Positions 1 to 8,852 are shown, counted from the first letter of the stretch. The stretch: 64,000 bases of DNA from GCA-2794515 sp034436155 (GCA_034436155.1 DAOTVP010000079.1:31307-95306); one strand, 5' to 3'. Made by a program: numbers and translations. Notes: a model not told the origin generated them from the letters alone.

Positions 1-698
1 TGCGGTATGGCAATCCCAGCATAGCGAGCGCCATCGCTCAACTCGAATCGGAAGGGATAGACCGCATTGTGGTGTTGCCGATGTTCCCACAATTTTCATG
101 CACCACCACCGCCTCGATTTACGATGCCGTGTATCAATCGGTCATGGGAAAATTATCCGACCGAAAACGCTACATGCCTGCAGTGCGTTTTATCCCACCC
201 TATTACGACCACCCCGCGTATATACACGCCCTCAAAACCCATCTCAGCGAACAGATCGCCCAAGCACCACACCAACCTGATAAAATCATCATCAGTTTTC
301 ATGGCATACCCAACCGCTATGTCCGCACAGGCGATCCCTATCGCGCCCACTGTGAACGCACCGCGCACCTGCTCGCAACCGCCATGAATTGGACAGATGA
401 CCAATGGGTGTTATCATTCCAATCGCAATTCGGACCCGAAAAGTGGTTAGAACCGTATACCGATGACGTTTTGGAGCATTTGCACCATCAGGGTGTGCAG
501 TATCCGATGGTGTTCTCGCCCGGATTTGTCACCGATTGCCTAGAGACATTAGACGAATTGGGCAACGAAGGACGCGAACAATTCGCCGAAGGCGGTGGCG
601 ACCCGCAGAAGTTCATCTTCATCCCCTGTTTGAACGATAACTCGGCTTGGATAGAGGCGATGACGATACTCGTGCGCGACCATGCCAGCCATTTATGA
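1..698 (+). CDS. hemH: Ferrochelatase, C-terminal part (5' end outside window)
   Basis: Inserts ferrous iron into a porphyrin at the end of heme synthesis. The reading frame is open from base 3 and begins RYGNPSI, the conserved ferrochelatase segment, so the N-terminal third lies outside the window. Then come LPMFPQFSCTTT (the PxYPQYS-type motif), ISFHGIPNRYVRTGDPY with the catalytic His, SQFGPEKWLEPYT, and SPGFVTDCLETLDEL with the conserved metal-side Glu. The C-terminus is short, with no Fe-S Cys cluster visible. The next gene starts about 100 bases downstream with its own SD, so no tight operon is evident. Family assignment is secure; only the missing 5' part is unknown. Confidence 0.95.
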   Translation, partial: RYGNPSIASAIAQLESEGIDRIVVLPMFPQFSCTTTASIYDAVYQSVMGKLSDRKRYMPAVRFIPPYYDHPAYIHALKTHLSEQIAQAPHQPDKIIISFHGIPNRYVRTGDPYRAHCERTAHLLATAMNWTDDQWVLSFQSQFGPEKWLEPYTDDVLEHLHHQGVQYPMVFSPGFVTDCLETLDELGNEGREQFAEGGGDPQKFIFIPCLNDNSAWIEAMTILVRDHASHL

Positions 699-794
699 AA
701 AATTTCCGAAAATCTGTTGAGAGATTTTTATATTGTGGGCAAAATGAATGCGCTTTCGCCTATAATAGAGAAAAATTGTAGACAGGGAAAAATT

Positions 795-1685
795 ATGAAA
801 CAGTGGATGCGCGTTCTTATCATTTGGGCAATTATGAGCCTTCTGGGCATTTTCAGTATGTCTGCCCAAACCGAAACGGCTGAATCGGTGTATCAGACGG
901 GGGTGATTGCCTATTGGCGCACGGATGACGATGTTGCCATGACATCGTTTAATCGGGCGATTGAACTCAATCCCGAATTTGCGCCCGCCTATGCCTTTAG
1001 AGGGGCATTGCATCGTGCATTGAACAACTTCCCTGCCGCCGATGCCGATTTTGACCGCGCCATTGAACTTGACCCTGAATACGCCATTGCCTACGCCTTG
1101 CGTTCCCGCCTGAGTTATAACCTGAATCGGCTAGATGACGCATGGGCAGATATCGAAACTGCCCGTCAACTCGCACCTGATGAACCACTGGTGTATATGA
1201 GTCGTGGCATGTTGTATTTGCTCACCGATAATGTCAATAAAGCCATTATTGATTTCACCACTGTGATTGAATTGGACGATAATTTCGCCCCTGCCTATAA
1301 TAATCGTGGTTTGGCATACGAATTTTTATTTGATTACGCTTCTGCCAAAGCCGATTACACCCGCGCTATCGAAATTGATCCCAACTATGTCGTCCCGTTG
1401 GTGAATCGTGGCACGGTGCAAAATATCATCGGCGAATTTGCGGGCGCGGTTGAAAGTTTTTCTTTGGCAATCGAATTACGTCCCAACGATGATAAATTGT
1501 ATATCAACCGCGCCAATGCCTATATCGGCTTGCGTGATGCCCAATCTGCCATTGCCGATTTGACCCGTGCGATTGAAATTTCGCCCAATAATGGCGAATA
1601 TTATTATCGCCGTTCCCAATTATACGAAGCGTTATCGGTGTTGGATCAACGTCGCGCATCAGAACTCGGTTTTGCTGTTCCCTGA
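795..1685 (+). CDS. Secreted TPR-repeat protein
   Basis: 296 aa. An export signal spans about residues 1-25 (MKQWMRVLII hydrophobic core, ending FSMSAQ). After it come about eight 34-residue TPR units with repeats such as NRAIELNPEFAPAYAFRG, DRAIELDPEYAIAYALR and TRAIEIDPNYVVPLVNRG. The start chosen is ATG 795, preceded by AGGGA at about 9 bases; an upstream TTG at 717 would add 26 residues and hide the signal peptide. TPRs are protein-binding scaffolds, so the partner cannot be named. It ends at a bidirectional terminator shared with the convergent gene on the minus strand. Confidence 0.9.
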   Translation: MKQWMRVLIIWAIMSLLGIFSMSAQTETAESVYQTGVIAYWRTDDDVAMTSFNRAIELNPEFAPAYAFRGALHRALNNFPAADADFDRAIELDPEYAIAYALRSRLSYNLNRLDDAWADIETARQLAPDEPLVYMSRGMLYLLTDNVNKAIIDFTTVIELDDNFAPAYNNRGLAYEFLFDYASAKADYTRAIEIDPNYVVPLVNRGTVQNIIGEFAGAVESFSLAIELRPNDDKLYINRANAYIGLRDAQSAIADLTRAIEISPNNGEYYYRRSQLYEALSVLDQRRASELGFAVP

Positions 1686-1700
1686 TAAACAATAAATAAA

Positions 1701-1728
1701 GAGGCGCTGATATGCGCCTCTTTTATTT
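1701..1728. terminator. Bidirectional intrinsic terminator
   Basis: Stem GAGGCGC / GCGCCTC (1701-1707, 1714-1720) with loop TGATAT. It is flanked by AATAAATAAA on the left and TTTTATTT on the right, so each strand gets a U-rich tail. It lies between the convergent TPR gene and the bPH-like membrane protein gene. Confidence 0.85.
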
Positions 1729-2286
1729 CACCTGTTTGATGTCGTCATCATGAATAGCGGGGTCGGTATGTTCTAAGATGGCGTAAACCAATTCGTCATA
1801 TCGGCTATGAGCGCGGTTGGTGATGGCGATAATCGGTTGCCGTTTTTCGCCCGCAAAAAATCCCCCAATCCGATACATCCACGGCAATTTGGGGATGACC
1901 AGCATAATGCCGTTGGCAGGGGCGTATTTCGCCTTGCCGATGGCGATTTTGCGCGTGACTTCGGCATCGGCTGGCGGTAATAACGGATAGTGCTTGACCG
2001 CCTGAATATCCGACCACGCCACGCGATGGTGCTTCCACAGGATGGGCATCAGTGTTAATCCGTCATTATCGACCTGTATTGCGGGGGTGATGGCGGTTGC
2101 CATGAGCAAAGGGAATATCATCAAGCCCGAAAAAAACGCCGACATGAAGAATAATCCACCCCCCGCCAGACCGAAAAATAGCTGAAAGGGGATGCTCATC
2201 AGCAATAAAATAACCCCACCCAACGCCACAAATTGTGATACGCGGTCGGTGAGGGGTCTCGGATGGGCGTGAAGACGTGTTTTCAT
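1723..2286 (-). CDS. Membrane protein with PH-like C-terminal domain, unknown function
   Basis: 187 aa. Two hydrophobic helices at about residues 18-40 and 42-65 (GGVILLLMSIPFQLFFG, GGLFFMSAFFSGLMIFP) are followed by a soluble part. That part has the pattern of small bacterial PH-like/DUF membrane proteins: IQVDNDGLTLMPILWKHHRVAWSDIQAVKHYPL. Function not recognised. Its ATG overlaps the TGA of the upstream SH3 gene by one base, so the two are probably translated together. The gene ends inside the shared terminator region. Confidence 0.75.
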   Translation of the reverse strand: MKTRLHAHPRPLTDRVSQFVALGGVILLLMSIPFQLFFGLAGGGLFFMSAFFSGLMIFPLLMATAITPAIQVDNDGLTLMPILWKHHRVAWSDIQAVKHYPLLPPADAEVTRKIAIGKAKYAPANGIMLVIPKLPWMYRIGGFFAGEKRQPIIAITNRAHSRYDELVYAILEHTDPAIHDDDIKQVK

Positions 2287-3332
2287 CAGCGTCCATACCC
2301 AGGTACAGGTTCATCAAACCGTTGTAACCATCCGTTAGGGCGCGGTCCCTCATACAACCAACCCACGGCGGGGATGTTGGATAATACTCGAATTTGCCAC
2401 CAGATGTAATTACCATCACAGACGGGTCCGCCGACAATCTCGACAGGCACACCATCGAGCAAGACGAATAACACCTCGCCATTTTCAGACGGGCTGGCGC
2501 GTAGATTTTTGGGCGCATTATCGGCATAACGCAACCGCGCCCGTTCCCCGATAGTGAATGGCGTGATGGGTGGCAGGCAATTAAACACCGATGTCGCTTG
2601 TGCCAAATAAGTGACTTGATTTTGGCGCTGGGCTTCGGCTATCCAACCCTCGTAAATCACACCCAACACCTCGACCTGAATTTTGCGCCAATTATAGCCA
2701 TCGGCACAAGTGGGGTCTTCTGTCAGGACGAGGGCTTGTGTGCCAGCTTGGACAACGGTTATCACACGTCCAGCAATGCTAGGGATATCGCGCAGGCGTA
2801 CATTATAACCAACCGTAATCACCTCGAAGCGGTCTAAGGTGAGCGGGTCGTTACATGGGTTGAGGGTGGTCTGATAATTCACAAAAAAATCGATATTGAT
2901 ATTGCGTTCTGCCACCCAACCGACAAATGTCCCCGCTTGCACACGCCACCAGACATAATTCCCGCCACAAACGGGACCTTCAATGGCGTAAAAGATAAAA
3001 TCTTCATCCAATGTGCGGAGCAACGGCGCAGACGGGTCTGGGGCGCTCCGCAGGCTGATGCCACTCCGCACGATGATTTCACCACCAATCGGAATCGGCA
3101 ACACGGTGGCACAACCGGGCGCGAGTGACCCCGCCACGGGTGTGAGTTGGCTAAAATCGAATGTCGGCGAGGGGGTGATGGTGGCGAGTGGATTCACCTG
3201 TACAGGTGTAACCGTCACCAAAGTGGTTTGTACCCGTTCTAATTGGGCATTCGATGGCATTTGCACGGCGAATAAGGTCAATGTGAGTAAGGCAAAAATA
3301 AAAATAAGAGGGATATACTGTTTGGGTCGCAT
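2286..3332 (-). CDS. Secreted protein with three bacterial SH3 domains
   Basis: 348 aa. Signal peptide at about residues 1-30 (IPLIFIFALLTLTLFAVQ ... SNAQ). Three SH3b-like modules follow, each with the GVxLRxxPS-type entry and the WW/GW exit: SGISLRSAPDPSAPLL...YVWWRVQ...GWVAE, VGYNVRLRDIPSIAG...YNWRKIQ...GWIAE, and RYADNAPKNLRASPSENG...YIWWQIR...GWLYEG. SH3b domains usually bind cell-wall or surface ligands; no enzyme domain is present, so this looks like a binding or sensor protein. Similar SH3b ends occur in the large lipoprotein at 44.2-46.7 kb. Coupled to the downstream membrane protein by a 1-base overlap. Confidence 0.9.
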   Translation of the reverse strand: MRPKQYIPLIFIFALLTLTLFAVQMPSNAQLERVQTTLVTVTPVQVNPLATITPSPTFDFSQLTPVAGSLAPGCATVLPIPIGGEIIVRSGISLRSAPDPSAPLLRTLDEDFIFYAIEGPVCGGNYVWWRVQAGTFVGWVAERNINIDFFVNYQTTLNPCNDPLTLDRFEVITVGYNVRLRDIPSIAGRVITVVQAGTQALVLTEDPTCADGYNWRKIQVEVLGVIYEGWIAEAQRQNQVTYLAQATSVFNCLPPITPFTIGERARLRYADNAPKNLRASPSENGEVLFVLLDGVPVEIVGGPVCDGNYIWWQIRVLSNIPAVGWLYEGPRPNGWLQRFDEPVPGYGR

Positions 3333-3361
3333 TTTTGATGCTCCTGAATAGATATAGTTGG

Positions 3362-3426
3362 CGATAACCCCCGATATGTTGTACGGACGCGATTAATCGC
3401 GTCCCTACTGGGATGTGGGGATTATC
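3362..3426. repeat. Nested palindrome in divergent promoter region
   Basis: The core 3385-3404 is a perfect 20-base palindrome (GGACGCGATTAATCGCGTCC). It is extended by GTA/TAC across a C/C mismatch. Outer imperfect arms are GATAACCCCC at 3362-3371 and TGGGGATTATC at 3416-3426. It lies between the divergent SH3 gene and RNA methyltransferase-like gene. I recall that the GCGATTAATCGC core type is common as a dispersed repeat in cyanobacteria and similar genomes. It may be a mobile palindrome or an mRNA 5' hairpin. Confidence 0.6.
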
Positions 3427-3497
3427 TATTTCATCTTTAAGTATATGTATGATAGTATCAAGTGCAATTGCAAACATCAAAAAGTAGGACGAATCGC

Positions 3498-4733
3498 ATG
3501 GTAAATCACAAGCCCATACGGGTGACAATTGAATCAATGGCGCATGGTGGCAGTGGAATCGCCAAACACAATAAACAGGTGATCTTCATCCCCTACACCA
3601 TACCGGGCGAGGTGTTAGATGCCCGCATCATCCGCGAGAAGGGGCGCGTGGCGTTTGGTCAGGGTGTGACTTTGCACGATGCGTCTGCCGATAGGGTGTA
3701 TCCGCAATGTAGTCATTTCGGCGTGGGCAAATGTGGACGATGCCAATGGCAACATATCGGCTACGATGCCCAATTGCTCCTCAAACAAGATGTCCTCGCC
3801 GACCAACTCGATCGTATTGGCGGATTTCCAGATGCCGATGTCCAAGCCGTCATCCCCAGTCAGGCACAATGGGGTTATCTGCATCAAATGACCTTTCATA
3901 TCACCGCCGATGGACAAATGGGCTTGCCCTCAACCGATGATGGTGTTCTGACGCTCATCGAACAGTGTCATATCATCCATCCCGATTTGATGAGCCTATA
4001 CGACTCGCTCGATTTAGAGTTTGTCGGCATGACCAAGCTGAAACTCGCTATCGGGAGTGATGGCGCGACCATGTTGATTTTATATGTCGAAAATGAGGAT
4101 GATGTCCCCGAATTGACGGTGGATTTTCCCGCCAGTGTGAACATCATTTTGCCCGATGGCGTGCCGATTAACCTCATCGGCGAGACGCATTGTCGATATA
4201 CCATCGGCGGACGGACATTTCGCGTGACGGCGGGGTGTGATTATCGCCCGAATATCGGGCAAATCGCCGAGTTATCGACATTGGTGTCGAAAGTTTTGAA
4301 CATCACACCCGATGATGTGGTGGGTGATTTTTATGGCGGATGCGGATTTATCAGCGCCATGATCGCCCCGCACGCCAAATCGGTGACGCTGGTGGATAGT
4401 TACCCGCCCGCCATACACGATGCCAACCAAAATTGTGCCGATTTCGATAATGTGACGGTGATAGATAGCCCTGTCGAGGCGCAATTGCACCGCCTGAACG
4501 ATTTTTCGGCGTTGATTCTCGACCCGCCTAGCGAGGGATTGAGTTGGGATGTGGTGGATGCGTTGGGCGCGTCATCGGTGAAGCGCATCGCCTATATCAG
4601 CAGTGATCCCGCCACGCTCGCCCGTGATTGCAAACGGTTGGCGGGGAAGGGCTATCGGTTGGGCAGGGTGTATCCGATAGATTTACACCCGCAAACCTAT
4701 TATATTGATGCCGTAGCGGTGTTGGAGAAGTAG
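3498..4733 (+). CDS. RlmD/TrmA-family RNA uracil-C5 methyltransferase-like protein, catalytic residues altered
   Basis: 411 aa from ATG 3498, with AGGA 8-9 bases upstream. The GTG at 3462 is rejected because it has no SD. Order: TRAM domain about 1-55; Fe-S cysteines C71, C79, C82 and C157 (CSHFGVGKCGRC, EQCHII), as in RlmD; SAM-binding loop DFYGGCGFIS about 277-286; LDPPSEG about 341-347. In active family members the nucleophile lies in SCNPATLARD; here it is ISSDPATLARD, so position 369 is Ser and not Cys. The general base Glu near the C-terminus (PHTxHxE) is Asp (HPQTYYID, D404). The fold and Fe-S site are kept but U5 methylation by the known mechanism is doubtful. It could be a diverged RNA-binding paralogue. 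Confidence 0.85.
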   Translation: MVNHKPIRVTIESMAHGGSGIAKHNKQVIFIPYTIPGEVLDARIIREKGRVAFGQGVTLHDASADRVYPQCSHFGVGKCGRCQWQHIGYDAQLLLKQDVLADQLDRIGGFPDADVQAVIPSQAQWGYLHQMTFHITADGQMGLPSTDDGVLTLIEQCHIIHPDLMSLYDSLDLEFVGMTKLKLAIGSDGATMLILYVENEDDVPELTVDFPASVNIILPDGVPINLIGETHCRYTIGGRTFRVTAGCDYRPNIGQIAELSTLVSKVLNITPDDVVGDFYGGCGFISAMIAPHAKSVTLVDSYPPAIHDANQNCADFDNVTVIDSPVEAQLHRLNDFSALILDPPSEGLSWDVVDALGASSVKRIAYISSDPATLARDCKRLAGKGYRLGRVYPIDLHPQTYYIDAVAVLEK

Positions 4734-4750
4734 AATAATCTGTTTGTGAG

Positions 4751-4850
4751 GGCAGATATACAATTCGCCAATCTGCCTTTACACATCGATGAGATTGTAT
4801 GGAAGGATGAGCGCCATCGGCGCGTATATCCTTCCTAAAATTTGCAAATT
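4751..4850. repeat. Cluster of intergenic hairpins, one copy of a dispersed repeat
   Basis: The spacer between the methyltransferase-like gene and the convergent oxidase gene holds three inverted repeats: GGCAGAT/ATCTGCC (4751-4757, 4771-4777); GGAAGGAT/ATCCTTCC with inner GCGCC/GGCGC (4801-4835); and AATTTGCAAATT (4839-4850). Bases 4809-4831 match 19118-19140 at 22 of 23 positions. There is no clear U-tract, so these are not ordinary terminators. Confidence 0.6.
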
Positions 4851-4875
4851 GATGGTTGCTTTTGGCGATTGATGA

Positions 4876-5913
4876 TTATTCTTCGGTCACAATCAACACT
4901 GTAACCATGCCAAACATGCCATCGGGACCTTCGGCATGAGACAAAATATGGCAATGGAACGCCCACATCCCTGGTTCATCACAATCGACAATCACATCAT
5001 AACGTTCACCAGGGGCAATGTTGAGCGTATCGCACATGAACGGCATCGGAAGCGGATAACCATCCTTCGAGAATACCAATTGGGGCAACCCGTGTAAGTG
5101 CATGGGGTGAATCATCAACCCTTCGTTGAAATAGCGAATACGGATTCTATCCCCTTTTTTGGCGATGATCGGTTGGGTATAGGGAAAACTTTTGCCGTTA
5201 AACGTGAATTGACCCAAACCCGAATCGTTCAACACAAGGCTGTAATCGGCATCCACGACTGGCTCGCGGGATTTATCTTTGGGTTCGATGATTAACGCGC
5301 CCAACAAACCACGAGTCACTTGTTCCGCCGAATTGTAATGCGAGTGATACATGTGTGTGCCTGCGTTACGGGTGGTGAATTCGTAGGTGAAGGTATCACC
5401 TGGGCGAATCACGGGTTGGGTGAGCATCGGCACGCCGTCTTGCGAATTTTCGATTTTTAAGCCATGAAAATGGATAGCGGTGCTTTGTGTCATCTCGTTA
5501 GTGACAACAATACGGATTCTATCGCCTTCGGTGACGCGAATTTCAGGACCAGGCACGATACCGTTATAGGTCATGGCGACCGAAGTGATCCCCGGTTCAA
5601 CTTCCCATTCGACTTCTTGACAGGTGATGCGGAACACCTTCACATCGCCGTCCATCTCATATTCCATCGGCACACCCCAGAAATTAGGGTCTTTGCCGAT
5701 ATTGGCGACAAAAATATCCACTTTTTCTTGATGATGGGCATCCATCTCTTGCCACGACAGTTGATTTTGGGTTACAGATACGCCATGCCCGTTGGTATCG
5801 CCCAAATTGATTTGTGGTTTCGGTGCGCCTGCATTGACCACGCCCGCACCTAACGCCACCGCGCCAGAAGCACCTGCAATTTTCAAAAAGTCACGCCGTC
5901 CAAGTTGTTTCAT
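4876..5913 (-). CDS. Two-domain multicopper oxidase (laccase-like), Tat-exported
   Basis: 345 aa. Twin-arginine signal at the N-terminus (GRRDFLKIAGAS). Two cupredoxin domains carry all four multicopper-oxidase motifs: HFHG at 148-151, HMYHSH at 187-192, HPMHLHG at 269-275, and HCHILSH at 320-326 with the axial Met region ending GPDGM at 333. The length fits two-domain (small) laccases, which work as trimers; three-domain laccases are about 500 aa. It would oxidise a substrate in the cell envelope and reduce O2, or possibly nitrite as in NirK relatives. The triheme cytochrome encoded 96 bases upstream on the same strand is the likely electron donor. Confidence 0.93.
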   Translation of the reverse strand: MKQLGRRDFLKIAGASGAVALGAGVVNAGAPKPQINLGDTNGHGVSVTQNQLSWQEMDAHHQEKVDIFVANIGKDPNFWGVPMEYEMDGDVKVFRITCQEVEWEVEPGITSVAMTYNGIVPGPEIRVTEGDRIRIVVTNEMTQSTAIHFHGLKIENSQDGVPMLTQPVIRPGDTFTYEFTTRNAGTHMYHSHYNSAEQVTRGLLGALIIEPKDKSREPVVDADYSLVLNDSGLGQFTFNGKSFPYTQPIIAKKGDRIRIRYFNEGLMIHPMHLHGLPQLVFSKDGYPLPMPFMCDTLNIAPGERYDVIVDCDEPGMWAFHCHILSHAEGPDGMFGMVTVLIVTEE

Positions 5914-6009
5914 TGTATTGTCTCCTACTTGATACTTTTCATAACAAATTCTTTGATAAAAATGTTGATAAATAGAGAAGGCATAGCCTCCCCGCCGTAT
6001 CCAAACATG

Positions 6010-7269
6010 TTATTCACCCGCCAATTGCTTTACATAGAGGATGAGATTACGAATTTGTTCATCACTCATTTCGGGATACCCACCGCGATAGGTATGCACA
6101 ACCACTTCGCCAAAGGCGGGGGGTGTTGTGAGCAAAGCGAACAGAGCTTCATCGTCAATCGTCAAACCGATGAGAGCGCTATTCAACACGGTTGAGCTAC
6201 CTTCGCCATTCACACCATGACATTGCGAACATGCCCAGCCATAATCTCGTTGTGCTTGTGTCAAATCCAGCGATGCAACAGGGATTTCTGCGCTGGCATT
6301 TTGTGATGGGGTTTGGGTTGAATCGCCGGATGTCGATAATGTCACCACATAATCGAGTAATGCATTCAGTTGGTCATCGGTCAATTCGATATACCCACCC
6401 CGATACGCATGATGGAATTGACCATCAAACGGCAACGGTTGGGTGAAGGTTGTGAATAATATCGCTTTATCAATCGGCATGCCGACCAACACGCTATTTG
6501 GCATCATCGGATTACCCGCGCCATCTAACCCATGACATTGCGAACAATACCACGCATAGAGTTGTTCTACAGAGCCAACAGGGGCAGGTGCAACCTCGAC
6601 AGATTCGGGACTTGGCATTACTTCGCTAGGTACAGGTGTTTCTGTCGCTTCTGGGTTATTGGTATTATTGGATGACACTTGAATCGCGCTCAAATCGAAT
6701 GGCACAAATTCGCGTTCTACATAGACAAACGGCGTTTCTTCTGCCAAATCATTGACGACCGTCGCGCCATTAAAACTGCGGATATAATCCACAATCTGGT
6801 GCAAATCGGCATCCGTTAACGATGGATTGCCCCCTTTGGCGGGCATCGCCACACCCGTTGTATTCAATGGGTCACGGGTGGTACGTCCGACTGTGATAAA
6901 CGCCACCAATTCATCATCATTCAGGCGGTTGACAAACTCGCTATTGATGAGCGTTTTGCCCAAACCCGATATGCCCTGCAAATTGATGCCATGACACGCG
7001 CTACAGACGCTCCCATATAACCGCCCACCTGCCCGTACATCGCTGGCGAGGACGGTTTCTAACCCGCTCGCCATTAATTCGAGATGGTCACGCGGGGTCG
7101 GTTGGGCGATGAGTTGCTGTGTGGGTTGCGCCACCACGATCTGCGTTGGACGCGGTTCAATGCGCGTGTCTCGCGGGGCAAAAGCAATGAGCATGACCGC
7201 AAAAATGCCAAAAAATAATAAGATGGGGAAGATAACATTCTCTTGATTAACTTGGGATTTTTTCTCCAT
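6010..7269 (-). CDS. Membrane-anchored triheme cytochrome c
   Basis: 419 aa from ATG 7269, with AGGA 7-8 bases upstream; the longer in-frame start at 7305 lacks an SD. One N-terminal transmembrane helix (about 13-31, VIFPILLFFGIFAVMLIAF) anchors three class I cytochrome c domains on the outside. The heme motifs are CSACH (89-93), CSQCH (242-246) and CSQCH (347-351), with likely axial Met residues in the MPAKGG and M-containing segments. Acidic, Pro/Thr-rich linkers separate the domains; domains 2 and 3 are close repeats (AYRGGYIELTDDQ versus TYRGGYPEMSDEQ). Upstream of and co-directional with the multicopper oxidase, so the pair probably forms one electron-transfer unit. Confidence 0.92.
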   Translation of the reverse strand: MEKKSQVNQENVIFPILLFFGIFAVMLIAFAPRDTRIEPRPTQIVVAQPTQQLIAQPTPRDHLELMASGLETVLASDVRAGGRLYGSVCSACHGINLQGISGLGKTLINSEFVNRLNDDELVAFITVGRTTRDPLNTTGVAMPAKGGNPSLTDADLHQIVDYIRSFNGATVVNDLAEETPFVYVEREFVPFDLSAIQVSSNNTNNPEATETPVPSEVMPSPESVEVAPAPVGSVEQLYAWYCSQCHGLDGAGNPMMPNSVLVGMPIDKAILFTTFTQPLPFDGQFHHAYRGGYIELTDDQLNALLDYVVTLSTSGDSTQTPSQNASAEIPVASLDLTQAQRDYGWACSQCHGVNGEGSSTVLNSALIGLTIDDEALFALLTTPPAFGEVVVHTYRGGYPEMSDEQIRNLILYVKQLAGE

Positions 7270-7458
7270 GCAACATCCTATGTCTAAATCGATACCAATA
7301 CACACCTTTCAATTATTCATGGATATGGCATAATTCTGTAGTGATATACATAATCGAAAATCCATGACAGCTATCTATATACAGATATGAATATGCTGGT
7401 AAATATGCTAGGCTTATGTCATTGTCATAACCAATTTCTTCAACAACTGAGAGGGTTC

Positions 7459-8802
7459 ATGAACGACATCACATCCCCCGAAAAACTCGATTTTAAGCGT
7501 ATATTCCCTATTTTTATCATCGTTTTGGTGGATTTATTGGGTTTAACCATCATCATCCCCTTATTGCCGTTGTATGCCGTGCGTTTTGAAGCCGATCCGT
7601 TTTTAATCGGTGTATTAGCGGCGGCGTATCCGATCATGCAATTCATTGGCGGTCCGTTGTTGGGTGGGTTATCTGACCGCTTCGGGCGCAAACCGATTTT
7701 GATTATCAGCCAAATGGGGACATTTTTAGGCTTTATGTTATTGGGATTAGCCAATTCGCTCCTGTTGCTATTCCTCTCGCGCATTATAGACGGCATATCG
7801 GGTGCGAATATCGTCACTGCACAGGCGGCTATCGCCGATAGCACCACCCCAAAAACCCGTTCACAAGGGTTAGGGTTAATCGGCGCGGCATTTGGCTTGG
7901 GCTTCACCATCGGACCCGTCATCGCCATCATCACACTCCAAATCAGTGGCGGGAATTATCAAGCACCGGCATTTGTGGCGGCAGGATTTTCGCTATTTTC
8001 GATTTTACTCAGCACATTTTGGTTCAAAGAAACGCATCCCGCCGAAAAACGGGGCGGAAAACAGACCTCTGGCGGGATATTCATGTTGGGCAAGCTCAAA
8101 CAAGTCGTCAAAAATCCGTTGGTGGCAGTTTTGTTGGTTATCATCTTCACCCAACGCCTAATTTTTGGTGGTCTCGAGAGCTTGTTGGCATTATTCACGC
8201 TCAACCGCTTGGGTATGAACGGCAGTTGGAACGCGATTGTGTTTTTGCTCATCGGTGTGATTTTGGTGGTGGTACAGGGCAAATATATCGGACAATGGAC
8301 GCGCCAATTCGGTGAACATAAATTGATTTATGGCGGTCTGGTAGTGTTAGCAATTGGATTGATATTGTTAGCTATCACACCCAATCAGACCGTCCCCAAT
8401 TATTCCCGCGAGACGCTTATCGCCGAATTACAGGGCGATGAAACCCCCACCACCACACAGCTTGATTTGTTACCACCAGACGGTAATAATGGTGTGGTTG
8501 GGGTGATATGGATTTTGCTGGTGATGTTCCCGATCGCGGTTGGCGCGGGGGTCATCACACCCAGCATCAACAGCCTCATCACCCAAAATGTGCCACAAAC
8601 CGATGTCGGGGCGGCGCTAGGCGTGAGCGCGTCGTTGGTCAGTCTGGCGAATGGCATCACCCCACTGGTCGGCGGTCTCATCTTCCAATTTTTAGGCGGG
8701 ACGGCGCTATTCATGTTAGGTGGGGTGGTGATGATGGTGATTGGTCTATATGCCTTCCAATCGCTTAGACCACAAAAAACCCTTGTGACTGGTCATGAAT
8801 AA
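7459..8802 (+). CDS. MFS efflux transporter (DHA1/TetA-like)
   Basis: 447 aa from ATG 7459, preceded by GAGAGGG at 4 bases; the upstream start at 7387 is less likely. Twelve hydrophobic segments. Motif A between TM2 and TM3 is GGLSDRFGRKPIL, and the first helix contains the drug-antiporter-like VDLLGLTIIIPLLPLY. A hydrophilic loop follows TM7-8 (about residues 315-345, TPNQTVPNYSRETLIAEL). Such proteins export small drugs or metabolites by proton exchange; the substrate cannot be read from sequence. Divergent from the cytochrome/oxidase pair and followed by a separate promoter and leader RNA. Confidence 0.9.
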   Translation: MNDITSPEKLDFKRIFPIFIIVLVDLLGLTIIIPLLPLYAVRFEADPFLIGVLAAAYPIMQFIGGPLLGGLSDRFGRKPILIISQMGTFLGFMLLGLANSLLLLFLSRIIDGISGANIVTAQAAIADSTTPKTRSQGLGLIGAAFGLGFTIGPVIAIITLQISGGNYQAPAFVAAGFSLFSILLSTFWFKETHPAEKRGGKQTSGGIFMLGKLKQVVKNPLVAVLLVIIFTQRLIFGGLESLLALFTLNRLGMNGSWNAIVFLLIGVILVVVQGKYIGQWTRQFGEHKLIYGGLVVLAIGLILLAITPNQTVPNYSRETLIAELQGDETPTTTQLDLLPPDGNNGVVGVIWILLVMFPIAVGAGVITPSINSLITQNVPQTDVGAALGVSASLVSLANGITPLVGGLIFQFLGGTALFMLGGVVMMVIGLYAFQSLRPQKTLVTGHE

Positions 8803-8823
8803 TCATGAACTCAAATTGGTCAC

Positions 8824-8852
8824 TTGCATAATCATCTGAAATATGTTAAAGT
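8824..8852 (+). promoter_or_regulatory. Candidate sigma-70 promoter of the leader RNA
   Basis: TTGCAT at 8824-8829 and TAAAGT at 8847-8852 with an exact 17-base spacer. Four of six bases match consensus in each box. It lies just after the MFS stop codon and would start RNA at about 8858-8862, immediately before the first stem of the leader. Confidence 0.45.

Noticed and set aside
7440..7934. 164-codon minus-strand ORF
   Set aside because: Antisense to the MFS transporter, whose helices and motif A are clear.
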